Source: Rheum nobile
Lineage: Eukaryota > Streptophyta > Magnoliopsida > Caryophyllales > Polygonaceae
Assembly (NCBI GenBank): GCA_027886185.1
Contig: WOAB01000142.1
Location: forward strand, 3,162,001 to 3,226,000
Direction: 5' to 3'
Length of the DNA: 64,000 bases
Shown: piece by piece, positions 33,000-44,144 of the stretch
Numbering within the stretch: the first letter of the stretch is position 1
How the letters are laid out: the number at the start of each line of letters is the position of its first letter
The notes under the pieces: model-generated
What the model was told of the DNA's origin: nothing
Databases searched by the model: none
What the model saw: the letters and a program-made list of their open reading frames with translations, nothing else
Made by a program: the position numbers and the translations under genes

Positions 33000-34410
33000 C
33001 AAGAGTGATATATTGTGAAACAGTGGTCCTACGGTCATGGTTTCTCGTAAACTGTGTCAGAATGCAGTTAGGAATCCAATCGTCTTCCCAAAATTTGATA
33101 TGAGTACCATCACCAATTTGCCAGAACAGTCCTTTTCGAAAATGTTGTCATAGTTGCAGAAGTCTGGAGAACTGCCATGAATATGAAGGTTTCTTTTTGT
33201 ATGAGAAAATGTTAAAATTTCGTAAATACTTTTCAGAGATAAGCCGAACTCAGAAGGACTGAGGTTCCAAAATTAATTTCCAGAGCAGTTTCATTTGCAT
33301 AGCAATGTTTATATTGTAAGCAAGTTCGAGATCAAGACCCCAAAAACACTTAGGTTGACAAATAGAATCCAAACTAATAAGGAAATAGTAGTTTGGGGTT
33401 GAATGATTCCAGAAAAAGTTTTTATTAATTTTGTCAATCTCTTGACAAATTCATTTCGGAAGAAAGAAACTCTGCATTAAATAATTAGTTTGAGACTGAA
33501 GATTAGATTGAATAAGAATGTTGCGACCAACTTGAGACAATGAGTTAGCTTTCCATTTTCCAAGCTACTTCTTTAGTTTTAAAATTGCATCAGAGAAAAT
33601 TTGATTTTTAATTCGTCCCCTGATAATAGGTAATCTTAGATATTTTTCCATAGATCGAGTAATATGTAAATTAAGAATACTTGCGAGTAAAATAGATTGT
33701 TGCTTGGAAATGTTAATGGATGTTTGGAAGGTACTTTTATTGTAATTAATAGAGAGTCCAGACTTGAGAGAAAAGTCATCAAGTATGGACTTGATGAAAA
33801 TTATATTATCCTGGTTTGCGTTTGCAAAGATTAAAGTATCATCAGCAAAATTTAAGAAGGGAATGCATGTACCATGTTTCGTTATTTGAATGCCGACCTT
33901 TCTATGAGGGTACGTGTCAAATATTTCATCGCAAGAATAAAAATGAAAGGGGCTATAGGGTCACATTGTCGTAATCCACGGTGAGGGTGGAACACATAGT
34001 CAGGTTCATTATTGACAATGACTAATGATGAAGTACTTGTGATACAAGTCATAATACGTTCAACCCATAGATTGGAAAATCAGAAACTGAAGACGATACG
34101 GGTAATAAAGTTTCAATTGAGTTTATCATAAGTTTTTTTCCATATCTAGTTTAAGAGTCATCCATCCATATTTTCCCTTTTAGGGAAGGAGTGAAAGATT
34201 TTATGAGTAATTGGAATGTTATCTTGAATAAGTCGCCCAAGAACAACTCATTGCAGATGACTAATTAATTTATGAAAAAGTGGTGATAACTGAGTTGACA
34301 TAATTTTAGTTATGATTTTATAAGATATGTTACAAAGGCTGATAGGCGTGTAATAGTTAATAGTACTAGGATTTTCTGATTTTAAAATTAAAGTAACGAA
34401 GGATTGAATA
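33000..34410 (-). pseudogene. L1-C reverse transcriptase, heavily degraded
   Basis: No long frame remains, but the family is readable in pieces: the post-RT segment near 33340-33480, the active site FADD at about 33835-33849, an ITHKIFHSF segment near 34200 and SENPSTINYYTPISLCN at about 34330-34390. The 5' end breaks off inside the RT fingers, so endonuclease and ORF1 are missing. Confidence 0.75.
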
Positions 34411-34419
34411 ACATATACG

Positions 34420-34595
34420 TAGGTATCTTGACTTTACACACATTTTGACTTTCTAATGTGATTGGCATACCATTTTCGTGAAATTCAAGCAGTGCCTCTA
34501 TCTGGTTCATCTACGCTTGATATGCTACTATGCTACAATGACACAATCAAATCCATACATTTATTTTTATCGATAGTCTACACACATTTTTTTTA
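34420..34595. other. Intergenic gap
   Basis: Short AT-rich stretch with no gene. Confidence 0.4.
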
Positions 34596-35082
34596 GGGAA
34601 ATTCATGTTGGTGTCTCTGAGTTTAGGGTTATTTCTGTTGGTATCCCATGATTAAGTTTTTTCCTGTTGATACCCCTAAGGTTTTGGTTTGTTCGCTTTG
34701 TAACCGAAATTTTTCATATCCGTATCATTTCGGTTCAAATTGATCAAATAGAAGCTCATCACTATGTTTATTGACCTCAACTTAGTAGGATTCGACTCCT
34801 AAAACACTCAAATCCACACTCGAACCATTCCGATTTGAATTCTTAAGGTCGAAACGGGTTGTTGATTCAGAATTCAAATCGACATGGTTCGGACATGGAT
34901 TTGGGTATTTTAGGAGTCAAATCTTACTAATTTGAGGGCGAGGAACACAATGGTAGACTTGGATTTAATCAATTTGAACTAGAATGGTACAAACATGAAA
35001 AAGTTTGGTTACGAAGCAAACAAATCCAAACCTTAGGGACACCAACATGAATAACCCTAAACACAGGGACACCAACAATAAT
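34596..35082. mobile_element. Fold-back element
   Basis: The two halves are imperfect inverted repeats of about 240 bp meeting near 34850. Each end carries direct repeats of TGTTGGTRTCYC and AGGGTTATT. Possible duplication TTTTTTTTA on both sides (34587-34595 and 35083-35091) fits a 9-bp Mutator-like size, but low complexity makes it weak. No coding. Confidence 0.68.
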
Positions 35083-35091
35083 TTTTTTTTA

Positions 35092-35300
35092 TGATAAGAG
35101 AACGTAACATTAAGGCTCTATTCAGCAACCGAAAACTTATTTTAGTTGAAACTTAAGCTAAAGTTGATTTGAAAACTGAAGTTGATTCGGAGTTGAAATG
35201 TATAACTGGAGATGATTTAATAACTTATATTTATAAATAAGCTTGTTATGTGTTCTGAAAAGTAAGTATTAAATGAATGGTGAAATTACGAAAAGAGGTA
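35092..35300. other. Intergenic gap before the MULE
   Basis: AT-rich, no gene. It ends with TATTAAAAG (35301-35309), the left target duplication of the MULE. Confidence 0.4.
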
Positions 35301-35309
35301 TATTAAAAG

Positions 35310-35400
35310 GCTTACCCTATATACACGCAAATTTTAACTTATCGCACACACTTTGATGCGCCAAATTTAAGCGTGCAGGCTTAGGGGTAATCTTTGAAAA
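35310..35400. repeat. Left terminal inverted repeat of the MULE
   Basis: GCTTACCCTATATACACGC ... GCGTGCAGG matches the reverse complement of 55385-55473 imperfectly, with one indel near the tip. The sub-end continues with GGCGCATGA and similar motifs to about 35620. Confidence 0.75.
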
Positions 35401-36069
35401 AAAAGTGATAAAATTCACACGTCAAAATAAGGCGTGCATTTTATGCGCCAAAGATAGGCGCATGACCTTTGGGCTAATTGGACTTTCAAGGGATGGACCA
35501 GTTAAAGGGCCATTTGGGGCGCGCTCAAAAGAGGCGCATAAGATAAGCCGATGCGCCTCCCGCTGGCGCATCACCTTAGGGTAAATGCCAGCGCGTGAGG
35601 CGCATCGTCTTTTTCATCATTTTCGTTTTTCCTCCCGACGACGCAACTCCCTTCTGAAAATCAAATCAACAGCGACAATGGAGGGCAAGGTAGCAGGCGG
35701 TTCCAACGGCGACGACCTTGGTGGTGGTTGTGGCGGCGTGATTCCGACGGTGGTGGCGGTGACCGGCGCGAATGCAGTGGAGGCGGGAGGCAGTCCAGTA
35801 GAGGAGCGGACATAGGCGGTGGAGGAGGTTGCCGACGACGCTTTGTTCTGCAGAGAGGCGGTGGAGGAGGTTTGCGGCAGCGATGAGGAGGTGGTGGAGG
35901 AGGCTGCGGTTGGAGGCAGTGGCGGTGTGGTGGTGGCCGACGATGAAGAGGTGGTGGAGGAGGCCGCGATTCCGTTGGTGGTGGTTGTCGCCTCGAATCC
36001 AACAGTGGTGGAGGTAGAGGTGGTGGCCCAGAGGATGGAGGCGGCGGCTGTGGAGGCGGCGGTTCGAGT
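35401..36069 (+). other. MULE left sub-end and GC-rich GGTGG-repeat tract
   Basis: The first 200 bp carry subterminal GCGCC/GGCGC motifs. From 35678 an ATG opens a 46-codon glycine/valine-rich frame (MEGKVAGGSNGDD) ending at 35815, then a purine-rich GGAGG/GGTGG trinucleotide-like tract fills the space to the PMD exon. It probably is the PMD gene leader or a frameshifted start of exon 1. Confidence 0.5.
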
Positions 36070-39000
36070 ATGGAGGCGGTGGTTGGCGGTGGAGGCAAGG
36101 GCAATGGTGGCTTGGAGGAAAAAAGTGTGGAGGAGGTGCGGGTTTACCAGGGCAGAGGCAGACTTCGCGGAAGGGGAGGCATTATCGTATTACCGGGAGA
36201 ATTTCAGACCCAAGCTGGGGCACGAGTTCGAGGCACACCAGCTAGTTCGGTCGTCGACGATACCACGACTACTGCACTAGGAGCGGAGGATCTCGAGACG
36301 CCACCAGTTACGCGTAGGTGGGGAAGCCAAACAGTATGTAAATTTCTAATTCCTAAATTATTTTTATTTAATAACGCCTACTTATAGTTTATATTTAGAT
36401 TTGTAATTAGATTAAGAATTTGATTTGGTTGAGAAATTAGATAAATTAGAACAAATTCTAAAAAAATAGAACGAATTTGCATAAAATAGAACAACTTAGA
36501 ACAAACTAGAGTAATTTAGAATAAATTAGAATAAATTAGAACAAATTAGAATAAATTAGAATAAATTAGGACAAATTTAAACAAATTAGAATCAATTATG
36601 AGAAATTAGAAAAATTAGTTATTTGAATGAAATTTTAATTAAATGGCATATATTAGAATTTAATGACAATTTCAAATAACTAATAGTTGTTTGAATGAAA
36701 TTAAACGTAATAAAATTGTTATTAGGAAATTAATAAAATGAATCTAATGTATTTTAATAATATATAATTTTAGGTTGTACGAGATTTCTTTTCTTCATTG
36801 TCGGTGAGAAATCTGACGCCGAAGCGACGTTCGAGGCGGACACGTGGTGTGACCGAGTCGGCTCGTGAGCGCGCGACACTCGTTAGTAGCGAGATTTTAG
36901 ACGCCGCGCAACCATCCTCACCACCCACTCACAATGATGTGGTTATGGAGGACATCCATGTCACGACTACTCGTTCCTCGTCGGATGATGATGATAATGA
37001 TGATGATGAGGAGGAGGAGGACATGGATCAGGATTATGTGGAGTCTTTCGATCCTATTTTGACGGTCGAGGATTTAGGGAGGGATGATGCACCCCTAGTT
37101 GGCTCTCCCCCTTTCATTTTAGAGCCGATTCCAGATCCTGCTCCTGCACCGAAGACCACACCAGCTGCTGCATCAGATATTACAGTAGGTTCCATTTTAG
37201 GCACCGCTACGTGGATGCCGGGAGGGACACGAAGACCTACCCTCCTTGTTGGCTACCCGACCCATATTGCCTTCGCGATATGGGAGCTGACCGATGTCCA
37301 GCCGACTGTTGCTCCGGCTGCACCGCTCGATCTCGTTGCCCCTCCGGCTAGGGCACGGGGTAGGGGACGCGGAGGACAGGCTCCTGTGGAGGATGCTGCT
37401 GTCGAGAATGCACCCGCTGGGGATGCTCATCTTAGAGGACTTAGGCGCCGCCATGCAGAGCAGGATTTGGTACGTATTTTACTTTTACCATTATATATTT
37501 TATTTTTTCATATATATCCTAATTTATATACCATAATTTTTTTTTTGTTTCAGACGAGGAAGGTTATGAAGGTGCACGTCCGGAAGGCACACTATCGGAC
37601 TCTCGAGGAACACGCAGTAGAGGGCCCGTATACGTGGTGAGGGATAGCACAACGCAGCGGCATCACTGCTCTGGGGTCGCTTGAGTACGGGCAGATGGAC
37701 GCTTGCCTGATTTCGGCATTTGTCGAGCGATGGCACCCCGAGACGAACTCGTTCCATTTCCCATGGGGGAGATGACGATCACATTGCATGATATGCATCA
37801 AATTCCCGGGCTGCCCATTGACGGGAGGAGCATGACATCCGAGATGGACGACGAGGAGGTCATGTAGCGCATTTCCACTGCATTCGGTCTCCAACTGACC
37901 GACATTGCACGGTGGTACAGAAATGGCGGAGTCCCATTGGGTTTCCTCAGGACCCGACTGATAGCTATGATGCAGGCCCCCGAGAGGGACGAGGGACTGA
38001 TTGTGTGTTTCTACCTGCTTACTCTTCTCGGCACGACTGTCCTGGTGGACAAGTCGACGAATGTTGTGAAGCACAAGTGGATGGCGCTCCTGTTTGACCA
38101 CGAGATCACCGGATGCTATGCATGGGAAGCAGGTGTCCTGGCCGTTTTGTACAGGAACCTGGGAGAGGCTTCCCGTCGCGGGGCACATGGCATTGCCGGT
38201 TGTGGGCTCCTTTTGAGGGTAAGTTTTATTGTTGGTTCGTTTATAACATATTATTGTTTTGATTACCAATTTTAATTCTTGTTTTGCAGGCTTGGATTTG
38301 GGCATACTTTTTTCCATTTCCAAGGACATCATGTGATGGACCTGGAGGTGATGGCAGATGCTCGAGCAACCATGAGAGATGGCAAAGAGGCACCCCATGG
38401 ACGTGATCCAGAGCGATTGGTCGCCATACGCCGCATCCTAGATGGCATCCGATACGAGGAGGTAATTTATAACGGTTCCTTATTTACGCCTTTTTTATAT
38501 AATGTAACGTACATTCAATTTAGATGGTTTAGGGTTTTTCTTACTTACTTACAGATATGGTGGACCCCATGGCCCGGATTGGACGTCTATGTACCCTAGG
38601 CCCATTAAGTGCGTCCGACCATTCGAGCTGCAAAAGTACGAGGTGGTCTTTGACCCGGACCTTTTAGGCGTATGGGATGTCGATCTGAGACCTCTCATCG
38701 AGTTGGACGTGCAAGATTTGACGACGTCGTTTTGGGATCTTACTGACGACTACTTGGACTGGTTGGACGATGTGTCTCATGTGCTCGTGGATCCCAGGTC
38801 CCCCCAGGCAGGATCGTCCGACCGATCCTGTCCATCCAGCTCCTCCCGCCAACACTCTTGCGCTAAGATAAATTCCTTTACTTTTTTAGTTCTTGTTGTT
38901 ATCTATTTTTTTTCCTAATGCGCATTGTTATCAATACAGTGGAGCTAGTTAGTTTCTGGTGAGATGCATAGATTTTCCTGGTGCCGGAGAGTAGGCTTAT

Positions 39001-39247
39001 GGATTTCGTTGCGTTGGTCGAACGATGGTTTCACCAGTTGACTAATCAGACTCCACTGATGGCCCCCACCCCACCGCGTGCATCCCAGTTATTTTGGGAT
39101 TCTGTGCACGAGGAAGGTCAGGGGAGTAGGGTCGGTTCATCCTCGAGGACGGCGGCTGAGCGGGAAGCGGATAAGCGCGAGGCTCGTGATCGGGAGGTGG
39201 TTGAGCGTGTACAGAGATCGTTGGATGACTCTAGCGATGATGATTAG
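36070..39247 (+). pseudogene. Plant mobile domain (PMD) protein gene, broken
   Basis: PMD proteins occur in plant TEs and as host proteins (MAIN family) acting in silencing. Exons read: 36070-36333, 36774-37469 (acidic DDDNDDDEEEED stretch, basic RGRGRGG), 37554-38218 (core: LEYGQMDACLISAFVERWHPETNSFHF, GLPIDG, LFDHEITGCYAWEAGVLAVLYR), 38290-38461, 38555 onward, last exon to 39247. Most junctions have GT/AG. The exon 1-2 and 2-3 joins keep phase. Breaks: TGA 37638-37640, frameshift about 37760, TAG near 37866, frameshift about 38311 in a T run, frameshift about 38595. The exon 1 start is uncertain; the true ATG may be at 35678. Confidence 0.8.
36428..36615. repeat. AAATTAGAAT minisatellite in PMD intron 1
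   Basis: About fifteen degenerate copies of a 10-bp unit (AGAATAAATT / AGAACAAATT) lie within the first intron of the PMD gene. Confidence 0.75.
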
Positions 39248-41760
39248 TCCGATCTTTGTATTTATGGATGTTTGTATGTACTGACATTTCATATATAACT
39301 ATGGTCATTAGTTTATTTTGACTCGTACTGATATTTCGACACTTCTTTTATTTTGTCATTTTTGTTAATCGCTTATATTGCATGATATAACTATAGGATA
39401 TAACTATAGAATATAATCTTATCATATATGATATTCCATTAACTATAAGACCATAAACCCTACACCCACTATACCCTAAATTCAAAACAAATAAAAGAAG
39501 TGCCATGTGCCCAAAAAAGGAGCACCGTAAGCCATAATCTGGCACGCAAATAACCTCCACATTGCTGCCCCAAGGAAAGTGCACGTCTCCATGTGGCGTG
39601 CTATGAGCTTTTATCTGGCTTCCTATATACCTAACTGTGGCGCGCCATACGCTACACTGGGCGTGCCATGCGCCTTCCTGAAGGGCATGAGTGAGAGGGA
39701 GATTTGGATTGTCTTTTTAGGGTATAGGGTTTAGGGTTTCATACATTATACTATAATGTATGATATTGAAGGACTTAAGCCACATAAAGGATATTGACTA
39801 CGTATGTACTGACATAAACTTGTAAAAACGTTTCGTTATATACTAAGTGGTATGTACTTTGGTTATATAAAGTGTAATGTATGATATATACTATTGTTAA
39901 ATAATAAGTGGTATATACTTTGGTTATATCGTATAGTTAGATGTTATCGTTATATGCTATGGTTATATCATATAGTTATATGGTTATATCTTATAGGGTT
40001 ATCCTTAAACACTAAGTGGTATGTACTTTGGTTATATAAAGTGTAATGTATGATATATACTATTGTTAAATAATAAGTGGTATGTGATGACTTTGGTTAT
40101 ATCGTATAGTTATTTCCTATAGTTATATATTATCGTTATATGCTATGGTTATATCCTATAGTTATATGGTTATATCGTATATGATTATCCTTAAACACTA
40201 AGTGTTATATACTTTGGTTATACCAAATTGATTAGAATTGTTGTTTTTTGGTATTTTTTGTTAGAGTTGATTTTCTTCTATCCAAAATAGCTAGGCAAGG
40301 CAATTCTCTTTACATTCACATCCAAACCGAAGTTTAATTCTTCAAAACGTTTTTACAAGTATAGGGTCATATATACATAGTCAATATCCTTTATGTGGCT
40401 TAAACTCTTCAATATCATACATTATACTATAATGCCTTAAACTCTAAACCCTAAAACCTAAACCAAATCTCCCTCACATTCATGCGCTACATAAAGGCGC
40501 ATGGCACGCCCGGTGAAGCGCACAACTCGCTACATAGAGGCGCACCAGCAAAATGTCACAATCCTCCATGCGCCCTATCTTGGCGCACTTGACAATCCTT
40601 TCAATTCCCAACTGCAATCCTCTCAATCTCCAAAGTACAAGTCTCGATGCGCACCCTTGTGGCGCATGTCTTAACACGCCGTTATATGGCGTGTAGATTT
40701 GTGAGGGAGATTTGGATTCTCTTTTTTCGGGTATAGGGTTTAGGATTTTATTCTAAAGCTCGTCTCCCAAAAATCTACAAGTTATGAGAGAGCTCAGCAA
40801 AATCCATAGGGAATTCGTTGAGAGAGACAGAGTTGTGAAGGAACGGAGCTACCCATTACTAGGGTTTGGAACAAGAATTTAAAAAACATTCGGGCAATAG
40901 ATACATATTGAATACCCTTTATGCACCCTAAACCCAATAATATCATACACTACCCTATAATCTATAATAGCCTAAACCCTAAGCCCTAAAACCCTAAACC
41001 TTAAATCTCACTCACAGGGCTTTGCACTCCATTCTATGGCGTGTGGCTTCCATGCTCCACAAGGTGGCGCGTGGGTGACTGTGAGGGAGATTTTGTGAGG
41101 GAGATTTAGGGTATAGGGTTTTAGGGCTTAGGGTTTAGGGTATTACAGATTATAGGGTAGTGTATGATATTTTTGGGTTTAGGGTGGATAAAGGATATTC
41201 AATATGTATATATGGCCCGAATATTTTTGAAATATTCATGATAAGAAATTAGAATCAAAATCAGGTACATCTATGACTTCAATAGAAGAATTAAAATATA
41301 TAACTATTGAATATGACATATGGTTTAAGGGTTTTTGGGTATAAGGTTTAGGGTTTTAGGGCTTAGGGTATCATTGATTATAATATAAGGTATGATATTT
41401 CTGGGTTTAGGGTGCATAAAAGATATTCAATATGTATATATGGGCCGAATGTTTTCAATTCGGAATCAAAACTAGAATCAGAATCAAGTACATCTATGGG
41501 TTCAATAGAATAACTACAAGATATAACTATTGAATATGACATATGATATAACTATTGAATATAATCATATGATATAACTATTGAATATAATCATATGATA
41601 TAACTATAGGGAATTCGTTGAGAGAGAGGGAGCTGTGAAGGAATAGAGCTACACACTATATATGTACTATAAGGTTTGGAACATTCGAGCCATATGTACG
41701 TACTCACTATCTTTTGAGAGAGAGAGCTACGAAGGAATGGAGCTACACTCTATATATTAC
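39248..41760. repeat. Inverted-repeat-rich intergenic region between the convergent MULE genes
   Basis: No gene. Arm 39685-39832 recurs inverted at 40345-40485, flanking a tandem repeat (two units of about 170-190 bp, 39845-40200). A second pair, 40878-41018 and 41090-41235, forms a hairpin with a ~70-bp loop, and a further copy of the latter arm is at 41335-41455. Telomere-like TTTAGGG words occur in the arms, and GGCGCG motifs like those of the element ends lie at the hairpin bases. GATATAACTATTGAATATAATCAT-type units repeat at 41515-41605. Confidence 0.75.
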
Positions 41761-41849
41761 ACTTTACGCATTTTTTTACATCCAATATCACTAAGGTCAA
41801 TCAACTAAACTTGAGGATTAGGTGGACGATTATATCTGGTGCGGTATTC

Positions 41850-43036
41850 TCAAAACACTCTAAAGCTCGACTCAAACGCATCCTCCCAACCATTGCCGCT
41901 TTGGTCCATGTAGTTGCGCCAGGAGTACGGAGGGGGAGGTAGTGGAGAGCCATCCTTGAGCCACACCTACAAACATAATAATTAATCTTAATTAGACTAA
42001 ACAAATGAGCAATTACATCGAAATAGTTTTGAAAAGTAAGCTTTACCGGTATGAAATGGCCCCGGTTTCCCACGAGGGCCATCGTCAATATCTTCTTTGG
42101 AGGGCTGGGGATTGTGTCAGACACCTTCATTGGTAAGCACAGACCATCCCAGGACAAGAAGGCCATCGTAACTTGATAAGCCGTGGCAAACACTAAACCA
42201 ATCAGGGGCATATCAAGCCAATAGTCTGAGGAGCAAGGACTGATGATATAGTTCACTTGAAACATAAGTTCCTCATAGGTTAACCCCGGCCGTAGTCTAG
42301 GAATTATTGGCATGTATACATCTGGGTTGTCAAATAACTCTGCCCCCAGCTGATGTCGAGCTTTGGGGTACTCATTCTCTTCCATGCCCAACAGTACAGC
42401 TAGTGTCCGATACCCACAATGTCCGTCTGGACGTACATCTCTAGCCCCCTTAATGTACGGATACCAAAAGTAATCCACATTCTTGACCCCAAAGTTCACC
42501 CCCATATGAACATGGGTTGTTCATGGAACTACGACCTAGACCATTCGGGTTAGGATTGACTCCCAATGTCGGTCGAAACTGCACTTGGTTCCTTTCTAGG
42601 GCGACCCCGACCTTAGCTCCCATTGGTCTTCTCCTTCGCCTTCTCCTTCTCCTTCTCCTCCAACTCGTCCCTTCTGTGCTCAAACAAGCTCGATTGTCTC
42701 GTGGTGTCATATTTCGTGGAACCCTTTGGCCTTCCTTTTGCAACGATCCTTGTCGGCTCCTTCAACGTACTTTCATGCGGAAACTCCAAGTCATAATACA
42801 ACTCACCTAGTTGGTATAATGTGTCTCGTCCTAAATCATTTTCCATCAATCTCGCGTACATGTGACGCACCTTCAACTCTGAATGGCACATCCGTACATT
42901 GTCCAGAGTGGGCACATTTGTTGTTGGAATCCCTTCCCATACCAGTTGCTTCTAGAAGTCGTGTACTTCATCTGGCATGATTGGGGTCCCCGTAATGATG
43001 GAATTTGCAACTCTGTGGTTGCACGGCAGGCCAAAG
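41850..43036 (-). pseudogene. MULE transposase C-terminus with OTU cysteine-protease domain
   Basis: Reading leftward: the end of the SWIM zinc finger (FGLPCNHRVAN), a linker with the lysine-rich KGRPKGSTK motif common in MULE/FAR1 proteins (about 42735), then an OTU domain. The OTU core shows RPDGHCGYRTLAVLLG with the catalytic cysteine at about 42416 and NRGHFIP with the histidine at about 42055. An 80-bp intron (41967-42046) with GT/AG splices the histidine motif to VWLKDG and a short tail ending at 41850. TAG near 42951 and a frame change near 42500-42620 break the gene. OTU proteins cleave ubiquitin-like modifiers; a role in transposition is not established here. Confidence 0.8.
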
Positions 43037-44121
43037 TGTAGGATCGTGATTGTTAGATTAAGAACAAGAGAACTGAGAATACAGATTGTAGTTCCCTTCG
43101 CAGCGGAAATAAACAATCAAATATAAATGAACAAGTTCCATATAGTGGAAACCTTCGATTGCCAACTAGCAATCTAGGATAAAAACCACTACCTTTCTTT
43201 CGAAAGGATTTCAAGGTCTACTTCTTGATTTCTTATCACTTCGGTTACAAGTTACTCTAGGAACAAACACACAGTTTCTTTGTCTTACACACAGTTAGAC
43301 AATCCTAGATAAACTTAACAGAAAGTATAATCAATCCAAGAAGCAGTCCTAAGCACTAAGGAACTAACTCACTTACAGTCACAGAAACTAGCACACAGCT
43401 CTCGGGTTCCTTGACTGGTTCCTCTTGATCTTGGTTTGAGTTGATGATCTTATTGAGAGTTCACACTTTGATGTTTGCTATGAAGTGTGATTCTTGTTGT
43501 AGTGCTTGAAGATAGCACTGGAGCTTATCTTTCTTATATAGTGTATCTCGAGGTTGAGTATTCTCTTGGTTCTCACAAAGCAAGCTTGACCTAGGTTGTG
43601 TGGTGATCCTTAATTCACGATGACTTAAACATGTACCAACAACCTAGGCAACTCAGAATCCACATTGGTTGGTCAAAGGCTTAAGACGAATCTGTCATGT
43701 CGTTGTCAAACGCCTTTTGTCCGAGGTTCAACAACCTAGACACTTTGGAACTTTCCTCTGGATGGTGACAGCCTTTTTGACATGTCGCTTTCACCAACCT
43801 TTGTCCGAGGTTCAGCAACCCAGACAACTTCAGAGCTTCCTTTGGATGGTGGCAGACTTTAGAAGCTCTTCTCATGTCGCTTTCACCATCTTCTGTCCGA
43901 GGTTCAGCGTTCCCAGCTATCGGGAAAAGCAAAGTCACGTGTTGCACTTCTGGGTTCCTTTGGCTTGCTTGTTTGGTTTCTTTGTCTTGTTTGGCTTCCA
44001 TGGTTTCAATGACTGTCCTGTGGTTCCTTTAAACACATCTTTGAGATAAAACATTAGTATCAAAGTATTTGTCATCTTCAAAAGTAGAGAAACTGGGGAA
44101 AAGAACTCTCATAGGAACCGA
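43037..44121 (-). repeat. Copia-2 3' LTR, missing its first ~26 bp
   Basis: It aligns with 51428-52540 with a few percent differences but stops at 44121, lacking the TG end and the adjacent polypurine tract. GAACTCTCAT occurs on both sides of the break (44103-44112 and 44123-44132), which suggests deletion between short direct repeats. Confidence 0.9.
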
Positions 44122-44144
44122 TGAACTCTCATTCTCTCATTATT

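Larger units (their letters stand above)
28147..34419 (-). mobile_element. L1-C: 5'-truncated L1 LINE, split by a CACTA-like element
   Basis: A T run at about 28147-28153 is the poly(A) end of a minus-strand element. RNase H, zf-RVT and RT are read going right, and recognisable coding stops near 34400. TAGGTATTTT beside the tail and TAGGTATCTT at about 34420-34429 may be a target duplication with one change. The RNase H domain is split by the insertion at 28596-32204. The proteins are close in sequence style to L1-A, suggesting the same family. Confidence 0.85.

Noticed and set aside
35661..36104. A 147-codon proline-rich open frame on the minus strand
   Set aside because: It is the antisense of the GGTGG-rich leader of the PMD gene; low-complexity DNA keeps several frames open.
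37592..38398. 268-codon minus-strand frame opposite the PMD core
   Set aside because: Antisense shadow; the plus strand shows the conserved PMD motifs and splice sites.
39716..41450. TTTAGGG words suggesting interstitial telomere DNA
   Set aside because: Only isolated degenerate copies occur within the inverted-repeat arms; there is no tandem telomere array.
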